A DNA stretch of 64,000 nt from a virus, in the IMG/VR virus record IMGVR_UViG_3300005518_000016, positions 1-64,000 of that record, one strand, 5' to 3'. The notes beneath the pieces were generated by a model. It did not search any database and was not told where the DNA came from. It saw only the letters and a list, made by a program, of their open reading frames with translations. Below, one piece after another: positions 50,338 through 58,334 of this stretch. Each line of letters starts with the position of its first letter. Position 1 is the first letter of the stretch. Made by a program: the position numbers and the translations under genes.

Positions 50338-51287
50338 CACATGTCTCCAATCGTCTGGGGCGGATTCTGACTCTCGTCCGTCTCGGGTTCGGGTTGCCAG
50401 TCCTTGGGGATCACGCTGAGGAGGGCCCGAGCCAGTCCGACACACTGTTGTGGGCTCAGATATTTGTCCCGTTCCATCGACTCATCCTCGACCACGGTGG
50501 CAAACTGGTTGAGGGCCATGGCGAGGGTGTAGCCGACACGATAGTCGAGGTCGCAGGCATTCAGGATCCGTACAGCTTGGATGGCCTCGGGCAACTCGCT
50601 GAAGGATCGCTTGTCGGGGTCAGGCATGGGGGCAGTCTCCTTCTCCGGGGGGACAGGGGAGGTCACCCCTCCCGGTCTGGCCCAGCGAACAGGCTCAACC
50701 GGATCGAGATCCCACCCCATCGGGATATGTCGTTTCTCTGTCCGTTCACCCGGGACCACCTGACGGTCCTGACTCAGCCACACCCCCGGCTGCCGCCCCG
50801 CCATCCCGAGGAGATCCTCCTGCCGGCGGTCGACACCATCGATGATCGTGGCGGTGACCATCCCCTCGCCCAGATTCATGTACCCCACCAGGGATCGCCG
50901 GAGGGTGGCCTCGATCCACTCCCTAGAGCCGGTATACCGGATGAGTCGATAGGTGGTCTGGACCTCCTGCCCCTCTGGCAGCGTCAGCTTCGCCGACCGC
51001 TCCTGCCCCGGCGCACGCACAGGAGACCCCGCTTCCTTGGGGGCTGTCTGCGGCGCCACCGAGGCTACCCCCACCGGAGCGATCGGCGAACTTGGTGCAG
51101 CCGCTTTCCCTGCCACACCCGGTACCCCAGCCCCGCAGGCCGGACACCCCTGCTCGATCGGCGCATTGGCCGTCTCGTGCTTGGTGCCGCAGGCCGGGCA
51201 GTCCCACTGGAGGGCGAGGCCCAGGTGGGTCCCACCGCGGTAGTGGCGGGTGAACTCGCCGCCGGAGCGACCGGTTTCAACGGGCAT
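50337..51287 (-). CDS. Zinc-ribbon hypothetical protein, 316 aa
   Basis: N-terminal zinc ribbon (WDCPACGTKHETANA, GCPACGAG), a Pro/Ala linker, a central alpha/beta domain (VQTTYRLIRYTGSREWIEAT; YMNLGEGMVTATIID), and a helical C-terminal domain (YRVGYTLAMALNQFATVVED; CVGLARALLSVIPKDWQ). Function unknown. Lies between the Acb2-like gene and an HNH insertion. Confidence 0.6.
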   Translation of the reverse strand: MPVETGRSGGEFTRHYRGGTHLGLALQWDCPACGTKHETANAPIEQGCPACGAGVPGVAGKAAAPSSPIAPVGVASVAPQTAPKEAGSPVRAPGQERSAKLTLPEGQEVQTTYRLIRYTGSREWIEATLRRSLVGYMNLGEGMVTATIIDGVDRRQEDLLGMAGRQPGVWLSQDRQVVPGERTEKRHIPMGWDLDPVEPVRWARPGGVTSPVPPEKETAPMPDPDKRSFSELPEAIQAVRILNACDLDYRVGYTLAMALNQFATVVEDESMERDKYLSPQQCVGLARALLSVIPKDWQPEPETDESQNPPQTIGDM

Positions 51288-51420
51288 GGCGCAGCCGCCT
51301 CCAGGCCCGGGCCAGCAGGGACCAGTACCGCAGCCAGAACCACCAGCCGCGCAGCGTGCGGGGACGGCCCCCGATGGCGATCAACTGCCGCTCGGCGATG
51401 CGTTGGTATTCGCGGGTCAC
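51277..51420 (-). CDS. Small basic aromatic protein, 47 aa
   Basis: From GTG 51420, which overlaps the HNH stop (GTGA). VTREYQRIAERQLIAIGGRP is followed by LRGWWFWLRYWSLLARAWRR, a Trp/Arg-rich amphipathic segment that could sit on a membrane or on nucleic acid. The stop overlaps the next start by 11 bases. Short, but the tight overlaps on both sides support translation. Confidence 0.5.
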   Translation of the reverse strand: MTREYQRIAERQLIAIGGRPRTLRGWWFWLRYWSLLARAWRRLRHAR

Positions 51421-51983
51421 GCGATCCTCCGGTACGCCGCGTCGTACTCACGCTTGCAGGTTCGGCAGCGACGAGAAGATCCCTCAAAGCGAACGTTGGC
51501 CCCGCTCAGCAGATGTCCGTTCTTGCAGTGTGTAACCGGACCCTGCCGAACCGGGGTGTACACGGCACGGGCAGGAAGCCAGCCATGCTGGTAGATGCGC
51601 TCCCAGATTAGCTGGAGGGGTACACCGGTCAACTCGCTCCATTCGCACAGTAGGTGTGTCACCCCGTCGATCGTCAGAGGACGGAGGTTCGATTTGTTTC
51701 TGGCTTGTTCCTTCAGGGTGGCCCATCGCACGTTTCCGGGAACGTAGCTGCCGTTATAGTCAATACGATCAAGCGAGTGCGTTGGCGAGGGACGACGACC
51801 CATATCGGCAAGGAAGCATTCGTACTGCATCCACCGGAGGCACACGCCTATCCCTCGTCCACCATAGCGGGGAAACAACCGATTCCGGGGATTAGTACAC
51901 CGGTTCACCATCCCTCCCCAGATGCGATATTCCGCACTGGGGCGAGGACCACCGGCGGACTCACCGTGTCGGCGCTGCGTCAT
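51417..51983 (-). CDS. HNH homing endonuclease with NUMOD-like and zinc domains
   Basis: 188 aa. EYRIWGGMVNRCTNPRNRLF, RYGGRGIGVCLRWM, DMGRRPSPTHSLDRIDYNGS and NVRWATLKEQARNK are the HNH part; RPLTIDGVTHLLCEWSELTG is a NUMOD-type DNA-binding helix unit; the end (CKNGHLLSGANVRFEGS, RRCRTCKREY) is the same zinc module as in the 47.7 kb HNH gene. It is fitted between two genes with four-base overlaps on each side, so it has become part of the operon. Confidence 0.88.
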   Translation of the reverse strand: MTQRRHGESAGGPRPSAEYRIWGGMVNRCTNPRNRLFPRYGGRGIGVCLRWMQYECFLADMGRRPSPTHSLDRIDYNGSYVPGNVRWATLKEQARNKSNLRPLTIDGVTHLLCEWSELTGVPLQLIWERIYQHGWLPARAVYTPVRQGPVTHCKNGHLLSGANVRFEGSSRRCRTCKREYDAAYRRIA

Positions 51984-53509
51984 TCCAATTCCTCAGAAGT
52001 AACGCCCATTCCCTCGGCAGGAATCGGGATACCTCGCTCCTGCATTTGCAATAGTTCCGGAGCGTGATGTGGACGACGGAGGATGTACTTCCCGCTTCCT
52101 ATGGGTTGATCCCACCCCTCCCTCCGGAAACATACGTCTTCAAACTGACAGGCGTACTTCAGCCCGAACCTCCGACATTCATAGGAACGGGGGAAGTGCC
52201 GCTGCAGCAGGGACTGAAATCTCGGGTCGGGCCAGACCACCTCCCACCAGGCTGCGGCGCTATCCACCCCCTCGGCGATCGTGGAGGGACCCCCATCTCC
52301 GGGATAGGCCTCGCCGAGGATCGTCTGCCCCAGCTCGTACAGTTCCCACAGTCCCTGCTGGATCCGTCCCTCCTCCCCCTGACACTCCTCCAGGAATCCA
52401 GGGACCATGATCTCCTGTCTGGAGTAAGGCCCCAGGAGGACCAGCTGCTTCCGCCGCACCTCGCTCGGCAGCCACTTGGCCCAGTACTCCGCCTTGGACT
52501 CGACCTCTGGGGTCAAGACACCGTCAGGAAGTTCCCAGATCGGCGCCTTCTTCCAGACCTTACCCAGCCGCCGGTTCACCACCTGCCCGCTCTTCTCGTC
52601 CAGCTCCTGCCACTGGTACTGCGCCGCCCACTCCTCCCGTTCCATCGGGGGGTTGGCCGGCTTGCGGTAGGCGTAGCAGAAGATCGAATTCTGCCGGTCG
52701 GGGCCCACATCATATTTCCCGCTCTCGGGGTTGTACTCCTGCCCGCGCTTCCCTTTCAGGAGCCCATGGACATAGATCGACTGGATCGGTTTCCCGTACC
52801 GCCGCTCGGCGTCGAGGGTGGCGGCAAACATCTGGATCATCACTTCCCACTTATCCCTGAAGGAGGGGCCGTCCTGCCCGGTGCCCTTGAATTCGTGGTA
52901 CTCGAGCTCCCTGGTCTCCCAGGTCTCGAGGATGAAGTCGGGTTTGCACATCCACCCGATGCCGTGGCAATCGCGGGCCTCGTGATCGGCCTTGGACCCC
53001 ACCCCGTCGCTGAGCCCGCAGGTACACCCAAATACGTAGGTGTCGTCATGCTCCACTTCGAGGATCCGACCGCGACGCAGGACCTCCGGGAGGACTTCGA
53101 GAATCCACGCCCAAGTGAGCCCTTCGATCAAGTAGTTCTGCTCGGTGAGGAGCTGCTGGATCGCCGGCTGGTCGGCCATGTAGGCGAAGCCTCTCGCGGC
53201 CACCTGCTGGTAGTAGGCGGATTGGGCGGACTGGATCGCCCCGCGGACCACCACGCTCGGCACGCAGGGACTGTTGAGGAGATGCCCCTCGGTATCTTCT
53301 ATGGACTGGAGGTGATCCTGACACCACTCCAAGACCGTAGCCAGCGCGGCGTGATAGGCCGTGCCGGTCGCCAGGGGGAATCTGGTCCCCTTCATCTGGA
53401 TCCCATAGCCGTGCGGGCCGATGTGGTAGTTCAACACCCGCGAGTGCAGGCAGAAGCCACGGCCGTCGGCGACGCGGGAGCGGTCGATGAGCCAGAGGAT
53501 GCTACTCAT
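51980..53509 (-). CDS. PD-(D/E)XK nuclease, RecB/Cas4-like
   Basis: 509 aa. Catalytic core MCKPDFILETWETRELEYHE then FKGTG gives the D...E-x-K arrangement of PD-(D/E)XK nucleases. Near the C-terminus CRRFGLKYACQFEDVCF supplies three cysteines, and another (GCTCGLSD, residues 160-167) lies earlier, a pattern compatible with the iron-sulphur cluster of AddB/Cas4-type nucleases. Probably resects DNA for recombination together with the P-loop ATPase. Overlaps the upstream gene by eight bases. Confidence 0.78.
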   Translation of the reverse strand: MSSILWLIDRSRVADGRGFCLHSRVLNYHIGPHGYGIQMKGTRFPLATGTAYHAALATVLEWCQDHLQSIEDTEGHLLNSPCVPSVVVRGAIQSAQSAYYQQVAARGFAYMADQPAIQQLLTEQNYLIEGLTWAWILEVLPEVLRRGRILEVEHDDTYVFGCTCGLSDGVGSKADHEARDCHGIGWMCKPDFILETWETRELEYHEFKGTGQDGPSFRDKWEVMIQMFAATLDAERRYGKPIQSIYVHGLLKGKRGQEYNPESGKYDVGPDRQNSIFCYAYRKPANPPMEREEWAAQYQWQELDEKSGQVVNRRLGKVWKKAPIWELPDGVLTPEVESKAEYWAKWLPSEVRRKQLVLLGPYSRQEIMVPGFLEECQGEEGRIQQGLWELYELGQTILGEAYPGDGGPSTIAEGVDSAAAWWEVVWPDPRFQSLLQRHFPRSYECRRFGLKYACQFEDVCFRREGWDQPIGSGKYILRRPHHAPELLQMQERGIPIPAEGMGVTSEELE

Positions 53510-54032
53510 CGGCGTCCGGTTCCAGGCCTACGATGCCCACGGTCACAGACGTTTCGTTGAGGGCGGCCTCCTGGGCCTCCTTCAGCGCCTCATTCCCATC
53601 GATCTCATTCGCTTCCCGCCACGCCTCCCACGCCTTCTCAGCATCCTTGTAGGTCGAGTAGACCCGCTGGGCCTCGGCGACCTCCTCCGTCGACAGCCGG
53701 CGATAGAGGGTCCCGCGGGTATAGACCGTGGACGTCTCACCCCCCTCGTCCTCCTGATAGACCACGGTGGAGTACTTCCCCTTGGTCCCGATCAGGTGGA
53801 TCTGGAGGACCTCGAGTGCAGGCTCGTCGTAGTGGGCCTCGATGAGGGTGGCGGGTACCCGCACCTTCCCTTGGGTTCGCACCTTCTTCCGGAGCTTGTC
53901 CCGCAGCGCGGACTTGGTCGGGGCCTCGAGCCGCTCCTCCAGGTACCGCGCCCAGAACTTGCCGGCGGGGGTGAGGTAGATCGGGAAGGTGATCCCGTCG
54001 ATCTCTTCGTGGAGCACGGGGGTATCAGGCAT
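53502..54032 (-). CDS. Hypothetical acidic protein, 176 aa
   Basis: From ATG 54032. N-terminal beta part (EEIDGITFPIYLTPAGKFWA), a basic middle (ALRDKLRKKVRTQGKVRVPA), strands (HLIGTKGKYSTVVYQEDEGG) and a charged helix (AEAQRVYSTYKDAEKAWEAW). Coupled to the nuclease. Possibly a nuclease partner; no family recognised. Confidence 0.6.
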   Translation of the reverse strand: MPDTPVLHEEIDGITFPIYLTPAGKFWARYLEERLEAPTKSALRDKLRKKVRTQGKVRVPATLIEAHYDEPALEVLQIHLIGTKGKYSTVVYQEDEGGETSTVYTRGTLYRRLSTEEVAEAQRVYSTYKDAEKAWEAWREANEIDGNEALKEAQEAALNETSVTVGIVGLEPDADE

Positions 54033-54186
54033 TGTGGGACTCCAAGACGGCCTTGACACAGTCGGCTGCCAACGCAAAGGCTTCCTCGCCGGTGAGATTG
54101 GGGAACCGCTGCTTGATCAGCTTCAAGACCGCGGCGACCGACGCCTGCCACTGGGCGTAGCTCGTCGGGTCAGGTGGCTTGGTCAT
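54025..54186 (-). CDS. Small helical protein, 53 aa
   Basis: MTKPPDPTSYAQWQASVAAV then LKLIKQRFPNLTGEEAFALA and a final helix. Start at ATG 54186 overlaps the upstream stop, and its stop overlaps the downstream start by eight bases. Soluble; role unknown. Confidence 0.6.
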   Translation of the reverse strand: MTKPPDPTSYAQWQASVAAVLKLIKQRFPNLTGEEAFALAADCVKAVLESHNA

Positions 54187-54374
54187 ACTTGATCCTTCGC
54201 CAGTCCAACCGGCCCAAACTCCGGGTCACTCTCCCGCCCGTACCGCGTGATCCACCACTCCCGGATCTTGATCACGAAGGCCTCCTCCGATTCCGCCTCG
54301 TCCCGGGTGATCACCGGCAGCATGGGGAGTCCATCCGGGCCGGTGGGGTAGATCGTGGCGATGTAGATCGGCAT
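54183..54374 (-). CDS. Hypothetical protein, 63 aa
   Basis: MPIYIATIYPTGPDGLPMLP forms a beta hairpin, followed by the helix EAESEEAFVIKIREWWITRY. No metal site or membrane segment. Four-base overlap with the next gene downstream. Confidence 0.6.
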   Translation of the reverse strand: MPIYIATIYPTGPDGLPMLPVITRDEAESEEAFVIKIREWWITRYGRESDPEFGPVGLAKDQV

Positions 54375-54381
54375 CAGATCC

Positions 54382-54618
54382 TCACTCAGCCCCTATGCCG
54401 GCGTTGCCCCACCCATGACCAAGGGCAGATCGAATCTCCCGCTGCAGCTCAGTCTTGCGGACGGGAAACTGGAACGTGCTGCAGCAACCATCCCGGTCCA
54501 TCGGGGTGAAGAGGTAGTACTTCTCATCCCCCGACTGGAAGACCATGAAGCGGGATCCCCGGCGGTTGCGAACTACCGCGATGTACTGCTTCACCATGTA
54601 CCGGCGGTTCATCGTCAT
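54382..54618 (-). CDS. Hypothetical beta-rich protein, 78 aa
   Basis: VKQYIAVVRNRRGSRFMVFQ and DEKYYLFTPMDRDGCCSTFQ suggest a small beta sheet, then a short helix (ELQREIRSALGHGWG). Overlaps the upstream membrane gene by four bases. An ATG two codons later is an alternative start. Confidence 0.6.
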   Translation of the reverse strand: MTMNRRYMVKQYIAVVRNRRGSRFMVFQSGDEKYYLFTPMDRDGCCSTFQFPVRKTELQREIRSALGHGWGNAGIGAE

Positions 54619-54740
54619 GGCCAGAGGTCTCCTCCCCCGTCCCCACGATTCGGGTCGCGTAGCAGGCTGATGAGGACGTCCACGATCACCAGCAGCGCGA
54701 TCACGCTCCAGACGCTGTACCAGACCCAGTCGAAGGTCAT
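54615..54740 (-). CDS. Single-pass membrane mini-protein, 41 aa
   Basis: MTFDWVWYSVWSVIALLVIV and DVLISLLRD form one transmembrane helix with a short charged tail. Overlaps both neighbours. Early position argues against a holin, but a membrane-targeted host takeover or superinfection-related role is possible. Confidence 0.55.
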   Translation of the reverse strand: MTFDWVWYSVWSVIALLVIVDVLISLLRDPNRGDGGGDLWP

Positions 54741-55048
54741 GTCGGATCGTCCCCGACCTCCACCTTCCGCTGGACCGCCTCCGCCCCCTCCTGCCCGATC
54801 GCCACGAGGCACTTCCCGAGCGCCTCCACGACCGCCTCGATCTCCTCCACCGCCGTGCCGCTGGCGAAGGCGAGGTTCCACGCGAGGTTGGGCACGCCGC
54901 GATAATCTCTGGTGGTCCGGTCGTAGACCTGGATGGGGATCCTGAGCCGGGTGGGCTCGCCCGCTTCCTGGTCGTCCAGCAGGGTCTGCTCCAGCTTTTG
55001 TTTGGGGGTGGGTCGGTCGCCGGGTGACGTCACACTCAACTGTGGCAT
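54737..55048 (-). CDS. First gene of the long minus-strand unit, 103 aa
   Basis: From ATG 55048. LSVTSPGDRPTPKQKLEQTL, RLRIPIQVYDRTTRDYRGVP and EIEAVVEALGKCLVAIGQEG suggest an alpha/beta fold with no known family. A TTGACT-N17-TAGGCT promoter ends 7 bases before the ATG and no ribosome-binding site intervenes, so it should be translated from a leaderless mRNA. Probably immediate early. Confidence 0.6.
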   Translation of the reverse strand: MPQLSVTSPGDRPTPKQKLEQTLLDDQEAGEPTRLRIPIQVYDRTTRDYRGVPNLAWNLAFASGTAVEEIEAVVEALGKCLVAIGQEGAEAVQRKVEVGDDPT

Positions 55049-55084
55049 GTTTATCAGCCTATCAACTGACATGGGTAAAGTCAA
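55049..55084 (-). promoter_or_regulatory. Leaderless sigma70-type promoter of the 26 kb unit
   Basis: Read on the minus strand: TTGACT (55084-55079), 17 bases, TAGGCT (55061-55056), GATAAAC, then ATG. Hexamers, spacing and distance are identical to those before the 63311 gene on the other strand, so the pair is very unlikely by chance. A second possible box pair, TTGACA then TATCGT, lies about 40 bases upstream. Confidence 0.75.
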
Positions 55085-55278
55085 TGGGTGGGACGATACG
55101 CCCACTAGCGGACCGTTGTCAAATGGAAAAGTGAGGGGGGCAGATGGCCTATTTTGGAGGGGTTGATCGGGTACCCAGATCGGGAGTAGGGTAGGCCGTT
55201 CGGTACAAGGAAAAAGGGCCTCGAGGCTGCCACACCACAAAGGCCCTTCAGATTGGAGACGGCGGAAACGGAGCTGAG
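55085..55278. promoter_or_regulatory. Divergent control region with hairpin
   Basis: Non-coding spacer between the leftward unit and the rightward RepA-like gene. It holds AAGGGCCT (55214-55221) paired with AGGCCCTT (55241-55248), and inside this the palindrome GCCTCGAGGC. The hairpin would lie in the 5' leader of the RepA-like mRNA, where it could act as an attenuator or operator. GGAGCTGAG before ATG 55279 is the ribosome-binding site. Confidence 0.5.
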
Positions 55279-56253
55279 ATGGTCAAGATCGTACGGCAGG
55301 ACCCGTCAGCAAGTCAAGCCCCCTTCCCAGATCCCCTCCCCGGCATCATTTCTTTCGGCAGTATCAACCTCCTGGCCGGCGCCAGCGGGGTCGGCAAGAC
55401 CTGCCTGACGGCATGGCTGCTCACCAGATTCAGGGACGGCACACCGATCTTCGGGCGGACTCCGAATATCCCGGCCAAGATCGCCTACCTCAGTGCCGAC
55501 CGCGGATGGGCGTCGACACGGGTGTGGCTGGACCGTGTCGGGTACGGCGATCTCGCCTTCTACTCCCTGACCGACGATGCCAACTTCGCCCTGAATAAAC
55601 TCGAGAACGTCAACAACCGGCGGGCGTCCGCGCGCACGGCGGTCCTGCGCGATTGCTTGGAGCAGCTCGGGCTCATTCCCAACTCGCTCGTGGTGATCGA
55701 TCCCATTGCCCTCTTCCTCGGGGGCGATCTGAACAACTACGACACCTGCGCGATTGCCTTGATTGGGATTCGGCGCCTGTGCCGGGAATTCGGGATCACG
55801 ATCATCGGCTTGGCACACGCCAGCAAGCAGAAGGCGGACAAACGGGATCAATATAAACGGTTGCAGGACCGGATTCTCGGGTCAGCCGCCCAGCACGGGT
55901 ACGGTGACACTCAGATGTACCTTGCCTCCCCGGAAGAGACCGGGAAGCAGACCTATACATTCCTCTGGCATCCCCACTTGTCGGAGGCTCAGACCTTCGC
56001 GCTTGAACGCGATCCCAAAACGGGTCTCTTCCTCAGCACCTATGACGCAGACCATCCGTTTACGGAGAACGAGGAGCGGATACTGGCGTCCATTGACAAC
56101 ACCCCGGAGGGTACGGCCTATGGTGCCATTCTCAAGGCCTGTTCCCCCCCTATGGACGAGAACCAGGTCTACCGGTGTACGCGGGACCTCCTCCACGCCG
56201 GGTGGCTCCTCCAGCCGAAACACGGGCGGTACCGGAGGGCGAAAGTCAACTGA
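55279..56253 (+). CDS. RepA-like hexameric ATPase / replicative helicase
   Basis: 324 aa. NLLAGASGVGKTCLTAWLLT is Walker A, RTPNIPAKIAYLSADRG and SLVVIDPIALFLGGDLNNYD (Walker B) follow the AAA_25/RepA pattern, then FGITIIGLAHASKQK as the sensor strand. The C-terminal 70 residues (NEERILASIDNTPEGTAYGA, NQVYRCTRDLLHAGWL) are a winged helix for DNA binding. RepA-type proteins load at iterons and unwind origins, and a repeat field lies immediately downstream. No DnaB or primase gene was found. Confidence 0.85.
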   Translation: MVKIVRQDPSASQAPFPDPLPGIISFGSINLLAGASGVGKTCLTAWLLTRFRDGTPIFGRTPNIPAKIAYLSADRGWASTRVWLDRVGYGDLAFYSLTDDANFALNKLENVNNRRASARTAVLRDCLEQLGLIPNSLVVIDPIALFLGGDLNNYDTCAIALIGIRRLCREFGITIIGLAHASKQKADKRDQYKRLQDRILGSAAQHGYGDTQMYLASPEETGKQTYTFLWHPHLSEAQTFALERDPKTGLFLSTYDADHPFTENEERILASIDNTPEGTAYGAILKACSPPMDENQVYRCTRDLLHAGWLLQPKHGRYRRAKVN

Positions 56254-56559
56254 CAATCCACCTCAGCCTTGACTCTGACCTGCTCGTAGGGGGGGTGAGA
56301 TTTGGGGGACTCTGTGGCCTAAGTACCTGTACCAGTACCTATTTAGTACTGATTTAAAGAGCGTGAGATTTGGGTGAGATTTGGGTGAGAGAGCGTGAGA
56401 TTTGGGTGAGATCTCGCGCCAATCTCACGGAAATCTCAAACCTCTAACCCTAATGGACACCGTAGGATACGCTGAAAAATGGCAAATCTCACTCGCGCGT
56501 GTACGCGACCCCCCTCTCTATAGAAGCTCAACCGTAGACTTTCGCTTTGGAGGTGCCTG
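56254..56559. other. Putative replication origin with iterons
   Basis: 306 non-coding bases, less GC-rich than the rest. GTGAGATTTGGG occurs exactly at 56295, 56363, 56374 and 56395, with a partial copy at 56406. Inverted copies are CCAATCTCAC (56419), GAAATCTCA (56430) and CAAATCTCAC (56483). Between the first two iterons lies a short GTAC cluster (56323-56349, four copies) and the AT-rich ATTTAGTACTGATTTAAAGA. Placement directly behind a RepA-like gene is classic for theta-type origins. Promoter signals for the next gene could also lie here. Confidence 0.65.
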
Positions 56560-56730
56560 ATGCCAACTCCCAATTCAGCCCCGCCCACGCCCCCACGTGT
56601 GAACTGGTACGACATCGCTGGCCTACCCCCCGTGGAACTCTTTGAGATCCTCCGGGAGGAGGGGTACACCACGGAGGAGATCCTCGCCATTGCGGCGTTT
56701 GCCATTGCCGAGGCTATTGCCAACAAATGA
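56560..56730 (+). CDS. Small protein, 56 aa, downstream of the origin
   Basis: ATG 56560 has TTGGAGGTGCCTG upstream. MPTPNSAPPTPPRVNWYDIA then LPPVELFEILREEGYTTEEI and a hydrophobic helix (AIAAFAIAEAIANK). The middle looks like a short helix pair for protein binding. Not previously known to me. Confidence 0.6.
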   Translation: MPTPNSAPPTPPRVNWYDIAGLPPVELFEILREEGYTTEEILAIAAFAIAEAIANK

Positions 56731-56818
56731 TCCCCCTCCCCTCCCCACCTCGAGCGCGTCCCCCACCTTGGCCCCCCGCGTGCAGCACGCTTCCCAGATT
56801 CAGGCAAGGAGCAAGACC

Positions 56819-57121
56819 ATGGACCCGATCCCCGCCGATCAGAAACTCATCACCGAGCACCCGGAGCTGGTGGACCCTATCTCTGGGGTGATCCCCCCGC
56901 CCCCGCCTGCGGCGCCACCAGCCCCAGCTGAGCCAGCCACCGATTCCACACGTCCCATGGAGGAGGAGGCGGACGCGAGCCAAGCCCAGGAGGCCGCGCC
57001 CGCTCGGCATCACCTGCGCCCGCGACCCCGGCAGGCGGCCCACGATCGGCATGAGCGGGTCCGGGCGGCGATGCCCAGGGCGGGGGCGAAGCGGACGGGG
57101 CGAACGCCGAAGAGACGCTAA
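56819..57121 (+). CDS. Basic-tailed hypothetical protein, 100 aa
   Basis: AAGGAG precedes ATG 56819. N-terminal acidic and proline-rich half (MDPIPADQKLITEHPELVDP), C-terminal half Arg/His-rich (RHHLRPRPRQAAHDRHERVR; RTGRTPKRR), suggesting nucleic-acid binding. A GCCTGCGGCGC motif is at 56905. Ends convergently with the minus-strand unit, overlapping by four bases. Confidence 0.55.
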   Translation: MDPIPADQKLITEHPELVDPISGVIPPPPPAAPPAPAEPATDSTRPMEEEADASQAQEAAPARHHLRPRPRQAAHDRHERVRAAMPRAGAKRTGRTPKRR

Positions 57122-57357
57122 CGCTTGGCGTCCTTGGCCTTGGCCACACTGGCGGGATGCGACGACCACCAGACGTGCTCAGCGATGCAGATCATCTCGA
57201 CTTGCTCCACCGCGCGGCCGTGCTGCCAGACAGTGCGGATCCGGCCGTTGGGGAGCGGCATGATGTCGTACTGGGGCTGCACGCCTCGGTAATCATGCCG
57301 CCACAGGGAGTAGCGCTCGCAGCGCCGGCAGCGGTCGAGGCGGGGGCGCCCCTTCAC
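57118..57357 (-). CDS. Zinc-site protein, 79 aa
   Basis: From GTG 57357 (GTGA overlap). LDRCRRCERYSLWRHDYRGV supplies one CxxC, followed by strands (QYDIMPLPNGRIRTVWQHGR) and a final EMICIAEHVWWSSH. Last gene of the second minus-strand unit. Function unknown. Confidence 0.6.
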   Translation of the reverse strand: MKGRPRLDRCRRCERYSLWRHDYRGVQPQYDIMPLPNGRIRTVWQHGRAVEQVEMICIAEHVWWSSHPASVAKAKDAKR

Positions 57358-57542
57358 CGCGGCGGCCTCGTCCGCAGCGGAGCACTGTACGGCACCTCGT
57401 CCAGGGAGTGGGTGGTCCAGCGGAACACCAAGGCACACCCGCCCAAGGTGAGGCAGACCAGCAGGACGATCACCAGCCAGAGACGCCAGAGACTGAGCCT
57501 GTACTGGGTGTGGTACAGGCTGTCGAGGTCGTCGCGGATCAT
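57354..57542 (-). CDS. Membrane protein with lipobox-like LTLGGC
   Basis: 62 aa. After a 19-residue polar start comes RLWLVIVLLVCLTLGGCALV, a single hydrophobic segment ending in a lipobox-like LTLGGC, then a polar tail. It could be a signal-anchored membrane protein or a lipoprotein such as an outer spanin. Its place in an early-type unit argues against a lysis role, so no function is assigned. Confidence 0.5.
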   Translation of the reverse strand: MIRDDLDSLYHTQYRLSLWRLWLVIVLLVCLTLGGCALVFRWTTHSLDEVPYSAPLRTRPPR

Positions 57543-57916
57543 GGGATCTCCACTTCGGCCAGGTACCAGCTCTCGCTGCCGGCCGATTCCTCAATGGTCT
57601 GGTACGCCGCGTCGTCGTCCCACTCGGTGATGTCCACGTCGTAGAACTCCGCGGCCGATTCCAAGGCGTCCCGCTTGGTCAGGTGGAGCTCGATGCCGCT
57701 CACGCCGTGGGCGGTGTTGGAGACAAACAGGGCCCAGACCTTCGGGTTAGGATCCTCCAGAAGTACCCCGCAGTCCGGGCAGCGGGTGGGCGCGGTGATG
57801 CCCTTGTCGTGCAGCTCCTGCCAGAGCGCGGCGTGGTCTAGGTCGCACACGTGGTAGTTGGGTGCCGGCACGCTCGCCTTGGCCATCCGGAGTTTAGCCT
57901 TCGTCGTCTTGGTCAT
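57539..57916 (-). CDS. Hypothetical protein with CPDC knuckle, 125 aa
   Basis: NYHVCDLDHAALWQELHDKG and TRCPDCGVLLEDPNPKVWAL, then a beta/alpha part (GVSGIELHLTKRDALESAAE) and an acidic end (DITEWDDDAAYQTIEES). GAGGA precedes ATG 57916. Overlaps the upstream gene by 23 bases. Unrecognised. Confidence 0.6.
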   Translation of the reverse strand: MTKTTKAKLRMAKASVPAPNYHVCDLDHAALWQELHDKGITAPTRCPDCGVLLEDPNPKVWALFVSNTAHGVSGIELHLTKRDALESAAEFYDVDITEWDDDAAYQTIEESAGSESWYLAEVEIP

Positions 57917-58334
57917 CCTCGTCCTCCTCCGGCTCGGGCCGGTCCTCCTCCAATGTCAGGTTGGTCTCAGTCGGGCGTTTCTCGGTGATCCCCTCCTCGT
58001 CGCCCAGCCACCAGCCGCCTCCCTCCTTCCGCAGCTCGGCCAGGTGTCTGGGGTGGGGGACCTGATCCTCCGGGGTCTGACTGGCCACTCTGGTAGCCGC
58101 GACTACAGGCCAGGCCAGGATCCCGATGATGTAGATTCGATCACACCCATGCTTGGCCGTGCAGGAGAACCGGGAGGTCCTCGCGTCCCAGTAGGTGTAA
58201 AGGCGGCCGGCGCGGATCCGGTAGACCTTCCCGCAGTGGGGACACTCCAGGGTGAAGCTCTCCGGGCGGGCGAAGAAGCGCGTGGCCCGGCGGATCCTCG
58301 GGCGGTTGTCTGGGCGGTAGTACTGGTCCGCCAT
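57894..58334 (-). CDS. Zinc-finger protein with acidic tail, 146 aa
   Basis: From ATG 58334. FTLECPHCGKVYRIRAGRLY and RFSCTAKHGCDRIYIIGILA form a metal-binding domain; the C-terminus is strongly acidic (EEDRPEPEEDEDDQDDEG). Basic N-terminus and acidic C-terminus would allow DNA mimicry or protein binding. No known family. Confidence 0.6.
   Translation of the reverse strand: MADQYYRPDNRPRIRRATRFFARPESFTLECPHCGKVYRIRAGRLYTYWDARTSRFSCTAKHGCDRIYIIGILAWPVVAATRVASQTPEDQVPHPRHLAELRKEGGGWWLGDEEGITEKRPTETNLTLEEDRPEPEEDEDDQDDEG

Noticed and set aside
56295-56492. Short repeats considered as a CRISPR array
   Set aside because: Repeats are only 12 bases, irregularly spaced, partly inverted and have no uniform spacers; an iteron field fits better.
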